From: Proteromonas lacertae
Lineage: Eukaryota > Sar > Bigyra > Opalinata > Proteromonadidae
Direction of reading: 5' to 3'
DNA length: 27,057 nt
Assembly (NCBI GenBank): GCA_002245135.1
Contig: NGBS01000053.1
Span: forward strand, 1-27,057
Shown here piece after piece: positions 1 through 10,100 of this stretch. The notes beneath the pieces are model-generated. The model had not been told where the DNA came from, did no database searches, and saw only the letters and a program-made list of their open reading frames with translations. A program made the translations under genes and the position numbers. Within the stretch, counting starts at the first letter, position 1. Each line of letters begins with the position of its first letter.

Positions 1-1
1 A

Positions 2-202
2 GTAGATCAAAGTGGTAATGGACATATCAATCAATATAAAATAATAAAGAAATTAGTTGAATTATGTGAAGATCCATCAAAGAATCAATATGCAATAAAA
101 ATATTAAACAAATCAATTAAAACAGGTAGTATAAGTCCATTGAGTGATATTTGGGCAATGGGAATTTCACTATAATATAGGAATGTGTGCTTGTTAAAGT
201 AA
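2..202 (+). pseudogene. Protein kinase relic with internal deletion
   Basis: One frame reads as two kinase pieces joined directly. The first is an N-lobe start (INQYKIIKKL), followed by a stretch like strand beta3 (NQYAIKILNKS). The second is the C-lobe segment SPLSDIWAMGISL, which normally lies more than 100 residues further on. The glycine-rich loop, the HRD and DFG motifs and the activation loop are absent, and a stop follows ISL. The pieces resemble CAMK/LKB1-type serine/threonine kinases. The sequence enters from the left edge, so more may lie outside the window. I read it as a non-functional remnant. Splicing would not rescue it, because no GTAT...TAG intron lies between the two pieces. 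Confidence 0.6.
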
Positions 203-382
203 TAATTGAGACTTGTTTATTGAACAGAAAAGAAATTATAGTGATTTAAAAAGGTTTTTTAGAAGAGATGATTTAATAAAGTAAAAGTTATACAAAGTTA
301 AAGAATTAGCTTTTGAATATATGAAAGGATTAATAGAAGTTAATTAATTACAATTAATATCAAAATTTCAGTTAATAATACT

Positions 383-585
383 CAAGTATTTAGTACATAC
401 AGTGATTAACAACTCGATGTGTTAATTCAAGTGTTTGAAGGTGAAGAATCTATGACAATATATAATAACTAATAATACTTTGAATGTAAGTGTTGTAAAA
501 GAGAGTATTGGTAAAGCTAATAAGATCACAATTACAAATGATAAAGGTCTTCTTACACCTGAGAAATTTAAAGAATGGTTGTAAA
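383..585 (+). pseudogene. Hsp70 substrate-binding-domain relic
   Basis: Two separated pieces match well-conserved Hsp70 sequence. The first, around 383-470, reads QVFSTYSD, a stop, then [16 protein letters not shown], like the Hsp70 stretch [22 protein letters not shown]. The second, around 478-582, reads TLNVSVVKESIGKANKITIT and continues NDKGLL, like Hsp70 LNVSAVDKSTGKxNKITITNDKGRLS. The roughly 30 residues that normally join them (the LLGKFxLxGIPPAPRGVPQIEVTF region) are missing, and there are in-frame stops. This is a dead partial copy, probably derived from a cytosolic Hsp70. It lies about 180 bp downstream of the kinase relic on the same strand. Confidence 0.7.
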
Positions 586-611
586 AGCTAGATATTCAAA
601 GCTAAATCATG

Positions 612-875
612 AGAGGTAAATTGAATATAAAAGAAGTAGCTTTATAATATATGAAAAGATTAGTAGAAGTATATCAATTACAATTCAATAGAGATAACTT
701 CGTTGTAGGTATAAGAAATGCTTTAGAAAGCAAATTATCAAAATTCATGATTATAAAACGAGAAGTAGATGATTCTAAATTCTTAACTTATCCAATGGCT
801 AGTAGTTTAATAAATGTAAGTAAATTATGTTCAAGAGGTGATAATTTAACAATAATAGAAGCTATGGAAATGTAA
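612..875 (+). pseudogene. Decayed open frame of unknown origin
   Basis: A 74-codon frame opens at the ATG at 651 and ends with TAA at 873-875. Upstream the same frame continues through stops (KLNIKEVAL, stop, YMKRLVEVYQLQ). The YMKRLVEVYQLQ segment has a diverged direct copy at about 302-362 (ELAFEYMKGLIEV). The Hsp70 relic lies between the two copies. It could be the decayed C-terminal part of the same Hsp70 copy, but I cannot align it convincingly. There is no recognisable domain and no sign that it is a functional gene. Confidence 0.3.
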
Positions 876-1676
876 AATATGTTGACTTCCTCGAATAGAT
901 ACAAGATTGCCAAAATTTAGTTGAATGATTGTTTTTTAAGAAAAAGGTTCAATTATCAGTTAGTTATAAATAAATATGTCTTAATGACTTAGTTAAATTG
1001 TTTTTATGGGATAAACGATTGAAATAGAGCTTAAGATAGTTATTCAGATAGTAAATAAGTCAAACAGTTTAAAAAAATAATAGTATTTATTAATTAATTA
1101 ACAAAAATAAGCCCTAGCTTCCTATAGGAGGCAGGTGCTCAAATTTTATAAAATATTAAAAATATTCAAGCCGAGCTTGTGTTATCACAACATTATATTT
1201 TGAGCATTCTCATCTAATAGTAAGATATTTAATAAAAAAACTGGAGATCCTGTGTACAGTTATTATGTACAATAGGTTGGGATCAAAAATGCTCAAATCA
1301 TTAAAAGATCGTGAAATTAGACCAAAAAATAGTTGTGCTATCTCTACCATCTTCTCAGAATCTCTTAATTAAGCAATTATAGTCAAGTAATATAAAATAT
1401 TAGAGTCAAACTCTAACTAGATTAGGCGAGTTCAAATTTTGAACACGCGTCTAAACCCAAACTTCCCTTTTACTCTATCTTCAATTTGATTATTATTCAA
1501 AAGATTATAATTACATCCCATACTAGATATTAATTCAAAAATTATACATTTAATCTCAGTATTAGCTTTTATTGTTGAATCATCTAAAGCTATATATAGG
1601 CATAAATCCATTGTAATATATTGGTATAAATGTATAGTTATTAATTTAAATTCAATAAATAAAAAATAAATCTTGT
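876..1676. other. Intergenic DNA, no gene seen
   Basis: About 800 bp without a credible reading frame or a recognisable RNA gene. It holds the motif TGCTCAAA three times in direct or inverted form (near 1135, 1200 and 1288), and a near-palindrome around GTTCAAATTTTGAAC at about 1428. I could not form a tRNA cloverleaf. A decayed small repeat is possible but unsupported. Confidence 0.5.
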
Positions 1677-1683
1677 ATATATT
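1677..1683 (+). repeat. Candidate target-site duplication of the foldback element (left copy)
   Basis: ATATATT at 1677-1683 is repeated at 2321-2327, directly outside the two ends of the palindrome. The match is exact, but the base composition makes it weak evidence on its own. Confidence 0.5.
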
Positions 1684-2320
1684 GTTGTTCCCCGTATGGC
1701 GGAAATCCCCGTATGGCGGAACTCTATATTGCAGAATGATTCAATCAAAACTAATATGATATTCATGATGTTCGGAGTTAGTTATTAACAAATATATAGT
1801 TAGTTTGTCATATGACCTACATCTGTGATATATACTTTTTATGAACTTCATTATTATCAATATTAAACTAATTTTTATATTTTATATTTTAATGTATCAG
1901 TGACTACTACAGTCTAAAATACATTATCTGATATGAATAGAATACATTATTTTTAATGTTAAGATAATAAAAAAGGAAATTAAGAGCAGGCTTGAGTGAG
2001 GCTTGAACTTATTTTTTCTTTTTTTCTTTTTTAACCTCCTTAACATTAAAAATAGTGAATTCTATTCATATCAGATAATGTCATTTAGACTGTAGTAGTC
2101 ACTGATACATTAAAATAGAAAAATATACAAAAATTAGTTTAATATTGATAATAATGAAGTTCATAAAAAAGTATATCGCAGATGTAGGTCATATGACAAA
2201 CTAACTATATATTTGTTAATAACTAACTCCGAACATCATGAATATCATATTAGTTTTGATTGAATCATTCTGCAATATAGAGTTCCGCCATACGGGGATT
2301 TCCGCCATACGGGGAATAAC
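1684..2320. mobile_element. Foldback / MITE-like element
   Basis: A 637-bp element made of two long inverted arms, 1684-1963 and 2039-2320, around a loop of about 75 nt at 1964-2038. The arms are nearly identical in reverse complement along their whole length. The outer ends read GTTGTTCCCCGTATGGCGG on the left and the complement of GTTATTCCCCGTATGGCGG on the right. The element is flanked by the direct repeat ATATATT, a candidate 7-bp target-site duplication, although such an AT-rich match could be chance. It has no coding capacity, so it would depend on a transposase supplied in trans. Its ends do not match the hAT element at 22913-25163. The few differences between arms suggest it is fairly young or kept similar by gene conversion. 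The superfamily cannot be assigned from sequence alone. Confidence 0.85.
1690..1721 (+). repeat. Duplicated GC-rich terminal 15-mer (left end)
   Basis: CCCCGTATGGCGGAA occurs at 1690-1704 and again at 1707-1721, two bases apart. The reverse complement of the same pair closes the right end of the element at about 2284-2315. These are the most GC-rich bases in the region and are placed where transposase-binding subterminal repeats usually lie. That role is inferred. Confidence 0.8.
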
Positions 2321-2327
2321 ATATATT

Positions 2328-3086
2328 ATTGACCAACTTGTTTGCCTTTTTGTCACTGACCAAATTTTACACGGCTGGTAAGAATCAACATCTAGTACAT
2401 TTTAAAAGGGGATTGTTGTTGCTATTGCTATGGTGATGAAACTGGTGATAAGTTTAAGAATTAATCTTCTTCACAAGATGATTCATTATAAGTATGTGAT
2501 AATTTATTACTAAATTATAAGCATTATTCCGTGTAGAGGTTGACATAGCTGTAATTGATGATTTGAAATGTAAATTTATATTCTCATTGATGATTGGTTA
2601 AAAACCCAATGTAAGTCGTTATTGATTGGCTTCATTCTAGCTTCTCCTGTTAATTCATCTACATAATATTCACCATGCTCAACTAAAATCTTACCAATTT
2701 TGTTTTCTTATGTTAGAATAAGTATACTGTAAATCTATTATGTCTAATTCCACCTTTTGGACGTGTTATGGCCATTTTTATTATATAGAAAACAATATTT
2801 AAAAACTATAAAACGTAAAAATGGTGAACTAATTTTTGTTTATTTCAATAACCCAAGTTTTTTAAAAACTTTAAATAACAATATATAACAATTAAACAAC
2901 ATAATAACAATATATATTCCTTCTGTTCTTACATTAATTTCTCAGACTAGCCATACTTTCTTCTAAATAATGTAAGAAACTCATAATAATGTTATCCCAT
3001 AATTAGCTGGATTTAATAAATAACGATTTTAAAAAACCATCAAACCTCAAGCATTTTCAAATTTCTAATTTGAATATATATCAACA
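2328..3086. other. Intergenic DNA with a possible small gene relic
   Basis: No intact gene is visible. On the minus strand an ATG at 2775 opens 20 codons (MAITRPKGGIRHNRFTVYLF, stop at 2713). A second open stretch of 41 codons lies at 2576-2701 in another frame and contains VEHGEYYVDELTGEARMKPI. A GTAT...TAG stretch lies between them, but splicing it does not bring the two into one frame. This is either a decayed two-exon gene or chance. The remainder to 3086 would hold the promoter of the ankyrin gene and shows only AT-rich sequence. Confidence 0.35.
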
Positions 3087-4019
3087 ATGGAAGTCCCAAT
3101 GAGTTTTTTAAAATCTGTTCCAAGTATATTGAGATTATTTATCATGTATTTAGCGGATCAAGAGTTAAGATTTCGTTTTTTGTTGAATAGAACAGATGAC
3201 TTAAAGAAGAATATGTATATTTTATTTTAATTTAATTTATTATAGAAATATTAAAGCTCAGAAATCAGATTCAGTATAATGCTTAAAAGATTTATATATA
3301 TAGACAATAAATGATATAGGTCAAGCCACAAACAATTTATCCCATCAATTATCAACATTGCAACAATTGTATTTATCAAAAGTAGAAAATATCAAAAAAG
3401 TATAAGTTAATAGGATAATTCTTACAAAAATAGAAAAATAAAGATTTGGAAGAGAAGTTTAATCTTCAATACGAAGTAGTTGATCAATTGGAAGCGGAAA
3501 ATGTTAAATTGAAACATTTACTAGAAATGATCAAAAGAGGGAAAATATCTGTTGAAAATGTAGAAAGTGAAGATTTACAATCATCTGATGATATTAAAAC
3601 GACACAAATAGATAAAGTGAAAGAAAGTAATCAAAATGATTATGAAAAAGTATCTATATATACATAATATTATATTTTGTATAGTATAAAGAATATTGTG
3701 ATATTTGTAAATCAACTTCTCAGTCATCAACACTATCATCTCAATGGATAATGAAACAAAACAAATTGTTCTCATTATCAGTATATATATAACAGTTAAA
3801 AATTTGTATTTGTAAAATAGGAAGATGCTATAAGAACATGGCAAAATAGTTTTGGAATAAGTCCAGCAGTTATAAGAAATGGAACAATAGATAAATACAA
3901 ATCAATGGCTTTGTTACACGTTGCTGCATTGAAAGGTAATAATAATATAATCAATATATTAATGAATGAATATAATGCTGATGTAAATGTAGTAGATATT
4001 GTATATAAAAATATATTAT

Positions 4020-4055
<36 letters not shown>

Positions 4056-5213
4056 GGGAAGAACTCCATTACATTATGCATGTCAAGAGAATAAAAGAGA
4101 CACTTGTAAGTTACTAGTGGAAGAATATCATGCAGATATGAATAAGAAAGATTCGTCAGAGTATATTTTATTGTTATTATATTGTTATAGTAAAACTCCA
4201 ATTGAATTTGCTCTTAGTACAAGAGATCAAAAATCAATAAAAGATTCATTAGAATATTTGTTAAATTATACACCTAATGAAAGTAATGAAAATTCAAAGA
4301 TTTCAACTGAATCAAGTGAAGAAATTGACATTGAAACTGTAAATGGAATTGAATCTGAAATATATAAGTCTATATTGGAGATATTGATTAAATGGAATAA
4401 TTATGCAATTCCTCATTCTGATTATAAAAAGAAAATAAATGAATTAATAAGAATAATATCAAACAAACCATCCAATGAAATTGATTCAGTATTTGAAAAT
4501 TTATTCGTTTTATTATTTCCAAATGATATTCTTTGTACACCTGGTTGTATTTTTACACTAGAATTCTTTTCAGATAATATGTGTTATGAAGAATGTAAAG
4601 AAATAATCAACTTCATTAAATCCAATAGTATTATTAATTTACCCAATGTTTTATCATTATTAACAAGTCTATTAAATATGTTTTCAATCCATTCACCATC
4701 TTCAAAGAGTAGTAAATCATCTTCAATACATCCAAATGACTGTAATAATAATTCAAATAATACACACTTCATTCCTGGATCAAGTATACTAGGTGTAAAT
4801 TATTATTATATTTGTCTGTTAATAAATGATAAAGATACATCCTCTTCTGATTATTACATACCAAACTTAGTAATGAAAAGAATTAAACCTGTATATAATA
4901 ATAATAATAATATTTTAATTTTTTAATAGCCTGAAGAAGGTAATAGATTTGGAAATGAACATAAATTACTCAATAAAATCCATCAATTATTACCAATAAC
5001 AGAAAAGAGATCAGTCAAATTATTATGGGGACCTTTTAGTAAGAAAGAAGATGCGTTGAAATTTAAGAAGTCATTATTCATTAAACTTCCAACTCCAACA
5101 ATTACAGCCAATGAAGATGATATAAAGAACTATTATAAGAATATTAAAGAAATCAGTATTATTAATATTATTATTATTATTATATAGGTAAAAAAAAAAA
5201 TTATAATAGATAA
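3087..5213 (+). CDS. Coiled-coil and ankyrin-repeat protein, 10 exons
   Basis: Exons: 3087-3214, 3246-3273, 3304-3399, 3434-3649, 3685-3780, 3821-4000, 4054-4160, 4191-4890, 4930-5155, 5188-5213. Spliced this way, the gene encodes 600 aa ending at TAA. All nine introns are 30-53 nt and GTAT...TAG. Residues about 80-130 form a charged, heptad-like coiled coil (KKKNKDLEEKFNLQYEVVDQ). Two clear ankyrin repeats follow at about 220-290, including MALLHVAALKGNNNIINILM and WGRTPLHYACQENKRDTCKL, with a third starting DKTPIEFAL. The remaining roughly 300 residues are low-complexity (Asn/Ser) or unrecognised. It is probably a cytosolic scaffold; partners are unknown. The 30-nt intron at 4161-4190 has no in-frame stop, so its retention would add ten hydrophobic residues. 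If the final intron is not removed, the protein ends at the TAG at 5185-5187. Confidence 0.85.
4021..4053 (+). repeat. (TA)n microsatellite inside an intron
   Basis: A run of alternating T and A fills the 3' part of intron 6 of the ankyrin gene (4001-4053) and ends in its TAG acceptor. At 53 nt this is the longest intron in the window, so repeat expansion may explain its size. Confidence 0.85.
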
Positions 5214-5467
5214 AAATAATTAAAAAACAATCTGAAATATGAATATTATTGGTAAATACAAACTATATAATATGAATGGAGAGAAGTCCTTCATTCAATA
5301 GATATACTTACTGATAATAAAGAATGATATAAAATAAATATTCAAATCTTGAATATGAAGAATAATATTTTTTTAATCATTTAATTATTGATTGATTTTA
5401 TATTTATATTCATACACATAGATTCAAGTATCTTAATGTATTAATAAATTAAGAAGTAAACTCTATT

Positions 5468-6379
5468 TTAAAACTTTAATGGATGAAATATTTTGTTCTG
5501 TAATGAAGGATTCGATCTAAATTTATACCACTGCGTTTTATTAAAACTTTTCCCACAAAATGCAATTCCTACATTTTCTTTTGGTATAATTCCTACTTTC
5601 AATTTACTATAAATGGCAGTCTCAGGAATACTAGCTTCAGAAGCAGCATGCATTCCTAAAGCCAAATTCTTTTCAAATATACTGAATAAACTCTGTGACC
5701 ATCTTTGGAAATATTCTCTACATGTATACAAACCTCCTTTTGGTGAATGTTTACTTCTAAAGTTCTGATATTCCTGTGTAACACAAATTGACCATCTCCA
5801 CTTGTATGTTTGTTTTACCAAACCAAATGTAATGAGATCATAATTACTATCTTCATATTTCGACATTATTGAGTATATATTACCTGTTACTCCTATATCT
5901 TGTTCTATAATCCAAATGTAAGTATATATCTGTTTTAGTCTTTTATACCACATAATAATTGATTCTGTGTGTGTTATCCATAAAATTGATCTTATTCCTC
6001 TACATCTCTTAGCCATCTCCTCTAACTTTGGATATTTACGTTTTACTTCTCCTAATGGAATAATTGTTGTGGAGTTAAATAGCTTAGTACTATTAATGTA
6101 TGGAGACGATAAAAGAAGGTGCATATCATAATACGATGGTAATTGAGACCTCCATTTCTGATATCGGTTCATTTGTGAAATAGTCGGGTTTACAGCTCTT
6201 ATTAAAACTGCATAATATCGTTTCGGTGTTTTAGTGGTGTTTTCTGATAATGGATTATCAATACTCATTTCATCTTGGTTATTTTGGTAGGCAAACCGTG
6301 TAATTTCATTCTCTGTGACTAATTTTCTGTAACTGAATAGAAATAAAAGAATGGCAGCAGGATATAATAAAGGAAACAT
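5468..6379 (-). CDS. Type II membrane glycosyltransferase-like protein
   Basis: A single exon of 303 aa. The start is the ATG at 6379; the codon before it is TTG and is not used. Residues 2-17 are a hydrophobic signal-anchor (FPLLYPAAILLFLFS), followed by a hydrophilic stem with possible N-glycosylation sites (NTT, NST) and then a lumenal domain. The segment WIIEQDIGVTGN at about 157-167 has the acidic E-x-D pattern followed by small residues and glycine that is typical of metal- and sugar-nucleotide-binding loops in GT-A-fold glycosyltransferases. Similar W-x-x-E-x-D-x-x-x-(S/T)-G motifs occur in uncharacterised protist and algal membrane proteins. A Golgi location and sugar-transfer role are inferred; donor and acceptor are unknown. 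It converges on the ankyrin gene, 254 bp away. Confidence 0.7.
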   Translation of the reverse strand: MFPLLYPAAILLFLFSYRKLVTENEITRFAYQNNQDEMSIDNPLSENTTKTPKRYYAVLIRAVNPTISQMNRYQKWRSQLPSYYDMHLLLSSPYINSTKLFNSTTIIPLGEVKRKYPKLEEMAKRCRGIRSILWITHTESIIMWYKRLKQIYTYIWIIEQDIGVTGNIYSIMSKYEDSNYDLITFGLVKQTYKWRWSICVTQEYQNFRSKHSPKGGLYTCREYFQRWSQSLFSIFEKNLALGMHAASEASIPETAIYSKLKVGIIPKENVGIAFCGKSFNKTQWYKFRSNPSLQNKIFHPLKF

Positions 6380-7104
6380 CAATAAATCAAAAAATATATT
6401 CGTTTTACATTATCTGAAATAAAATATAATACATTTTCATATTTTTTTGATATTCTTTTCTAATTATATTCTTATTGCTATATAAAACATCAATTTTGTT
6501 TTATTCTTGAAAAATCAATTTTGAACTTACTCTCTCAACATTCCAATGAAATGGATAAATCGTTCACATCCTAATCTCTTGCATACTATATAACAGTGAA
6601 AATAAGTGGTTTTTATTGTCATTTCATTCTTTTAAATATTGGGTGTTCGAAAATAAAGCTTGGTCAGTTCGAGCAAAACTGTCATTTTTCATTTTTGTAA
6701 TTATCTCATGAAATAGAAATATTTCATCGTATATTTGCAGTTTAGAGAGTATGTATTAAGGTATATATAATATATATAAAATTATCTCACTCTCTTTTAC
6801 TCAATATTTCTAATGACTAAAATATTTTGCCTGAAATAATAATTAATGAAAGGTTATTCATACTGTATGAAGAAATTTTATATTATTTATCACATATCTC
6901 TAATGATTATTCATTTCGGATGATCTCTGAGTGTTCATTGATTACAATATAAAAATAATGAAAGAGATGTGATTATTTATGCTATTCACCATTTATCTTT
7001 ATTCTATTTTCTCATATTTATTTTTTATAGGTATTTATAATGAAACTAACACAATGTATATTATAGTTATAAAATGTTTTAATATATATGTAAGAATAAT
7101 GTAA
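6380..7104. other. Intergenic region between the glycosyltransferase-like gene and Piezo
   Basis: About 725 bp. It must hold the promoter of the glycosyltransferase-like gene and the 3' end of the Piezo transcript, since both are on the minus strand. The longest feature I see is a 31-codon minus frame at about 6532-6627 with no recognisable product. No RNA gene or repeat is evident. Confidence 0.4.
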
Positions 7105-10100
7105 TTAATCATATTTCTTTTTAGTAATTTGAGTTAATATATCAGGATTTCTATAAATCTGTAATACGTACAACGATAACTGATATTCATCTTTCAAATG
7201 ACCTTTATAATGTAAATATCTCGCAATATACACAGCATCACACAAATATAGTAAATCTTCGCTATCTATGATTTCTTCATACAAAACTTGCCAAGGTCTT
7301 GAACTAAATATACTTCTCACTACTTGACCAATTGCTACGACTATTACTGCATAAAATGTAATAACTCCTAATCCATTGATAGATATTAACAAATCACCAA
7401 TCACTCCTTGCATAGCTTTATCACTAATAACAATAATACCAAGATCATCACTAGTTTCCCAATAACAATTCAATCGATTCATACATCTATAATTTAAAGT
7501 CATATTCTTCCATTCAGTTTGTTGTGTATCTATTAGCAGTGGTGTTGTTGATGCTGTTAATCTTAATACACGAGGATAGGCATTCTCTAATACTAAAGAA
7601 GCATTTTCTTGTTGAGTTAAAATCTTGATTAATTGAGCTTCTTCATTTTCATTCATTGGAATAATATGAGAATCATAAACTTCAAGAGCATTCTATATAT
7701 ATTGCATAAATAATAATAATTATTATATATACAGATGGTGCAAGTCTTTTAAATAAAAGATCAATTGAAAATGTTTCTTGAGTAGTTTCATTATGTAATA
7801 AACTCAACAGCAATTGTCTGTTGGGTGGAGACATACCCCAAAGATCATTGGCAAATGGTTGAAGTTGTACTTCTTGTCCACAGTCTTTATGATGAGGTAA
7901 ATATACTATTTAATAATAATTATTTTTTAATAAATACATTGTGATGGTATTTTCTTCTCTAACTCAAAGAATTCATCTTGAGTTAATGGTCTTAATATTT
8001 TCATTTTGTCTCCTGTAAATAGTTTATAATCTCCATTGATAGTCTATTGTTATAAATAACAATAATAATATAATTATACATGAATATTAACACTCATCTC
8101 CAAGTTTGTTATTGGATTAGTTGAAAGTGTTGGATTTCCTGCACTAAATAATACAATTGGTGCTACAACAGATATAATCAGCAAAGCCAACATTCCAAAT
8201 GGATATAATTTATCTATCCAATCTCTTTTTGTTCTACTTTTATACTCAGGATCACCATTTCTCATTGCCATCTATATAGAATATATATAATAATTGATAC
8301 AATGCATCTATTTTGAAATAGAAATGAAATAATCTCTTCAATTTTCATCCACATTTGAAATGTAACAACTGTTTCAGAACTTACATGATCTAAGAACATT
8401 CTAATTTCCCATAAGAATGGACAATAACGATAAGCCATATGAATAGCAAAAACAACGTAATATGTATAATAACTATAATCTTCAATATAACCAGTAGTAA
8501 CTATTCCTTGAACATAGCCATAGTATATTTGTAAAGCACCAACATACAAATAAATAACACCAAAAATGTAAAACCATTCTAATAAAGATGTTTCTGACAT
8601 GAATTTTTGTGAATAAAATGGAGCATAAAAGAAACAGAATAGATGTAATAAACAGGTAATAACTACTTGCATAATTATCTTTAACAATAAACTTCTTCTA
8701 ATATAACAGATTCTTTCAACTACCATAATAAATATCACCACTATCATTGAATATAAAGTTGTTGTACTGAATTGACTGTTTAAAAATTGATCTTGAACAG
8801 CTGTAATATCAGCACTGGATGTGATTTGACCAAAGAAAAGTAATACAAATATCAACATAATAAATTGAATAAATGCAATAACTAAATACAAATCTGCGCC
8901 AACTTTTCTTGGGACTGTTTTGGATGTCAATGCATCAATGGAAGCTGTACCAACACCTGATCTTCTTAAGAACTTTAATAACCACATTGGAACAAATGGT
9001 ACTTTATGAATTGGTTTTTGTTCTGTTTGATTTGTATAAACTGATTTGCTGGCTATTTCAAGATCAATTTCAGATTGAGTATCATAACGATTATCAACAT
9101 ATAAACCCATATACTATTTAATACATTAATAATAAACATATAATATACATTTAGCATGAAGATATGAAATAGAATAGCTACAAATAATATCAAATAACCA
9201 CTTAATGATTGTATTAAACTACTATTCATATAATCTTCTCCTCTTTTGTTAATTCCAATTAAATCTAATATTTGGACATGATCTAAACCATCTGGAACTA
9301 TTTTTGATGGACAAAAAGGCTATAAATTATATAAATATAAATAATATATACATATATGCTTGGATAATATTGATTACCCTTTATTTTCTGACAAAACAAT
9401 GGTAATTGATAAGTATAATTTGTGATAAAAACAATCCATATAAATTCCATTAGAAATATCCAATACTTTGATGATGGTAATGGTGAATCGATTGTCGAAT
9501 AACAAAACATTGAAAAAAGAATAATAAAAGATATCAAATTACTGTCATAAATAGCAACAACAACTGCACCAACATAAACTAAAAATTCACTATTACTCAT
9601 ACAAATATAAGATATTAATGATATAATATCTTTTGGATATTTATATTTTTTACCCATTAATAAGATTGGATTAATTGTATGTTTTGTAAGCCATTTTACT
9701 ATGTAATGATAGATTCTATAAGCTCCTAACTTGTGGAATTCTTCGCCTGCTTCTTCATCAGATATTGGTGATAATGGAGTAGGAATTTTGATATTCTAAT
9801 AATCTATAAATATAATATTTATACAAATTCTTTACATGTGTCATATTCAAGTGCTTCTATAGGAACTAAATGAACCAATTGGTTTAACCATTTATCAATT
9901 TCATTAGAGTGGATATAAAATATATAAACATTATTACTAATATCACGAAGTTGAACAATATGAAAATCAATTGGATCATTTATATTAACTTCTTGAAATG
10001 GTTGTTCTTTATTTTCTTCTCCTTCTTCTTTAACATCTCCTACTGCTGTTTCTTCTTCATCAATATTTGAATCAATAAAAACAAACTTATAGTTTGATTC

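Noticed and set aside
1-900. Reassigned stop codons (TAA/TAG read as Gln)
   Set aside because: In-frame stops in the kinase and Hsp70 relics often sit where Gln would fit, but every long gene in the window uses CAA/CAG for Gln, has no internal TAA or TAG after intron removal, and ends at TAA, TAG or TGA.
1087-1460. tRNA-like or SINE-like segment
   Set aside because: Some box-like words and short inverted motifs are present, but I could not form a cloverleaf or find a poly-A end or target duplication.
2576-2775. Two-exon small gene on the minus strand
   Set aside because: The GTAT...TAG stretch between the two open parts leaves them in different frames, so no continuous product results.
4117-4926. 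A single-exon 269-aa gene starting at 4117
   Set aside because: It is a readthrough of exons 7 and 8 of the ankyrin gene across the stopless intron 4161-4190; the spliced model keeps the ankyrin repeats in register.
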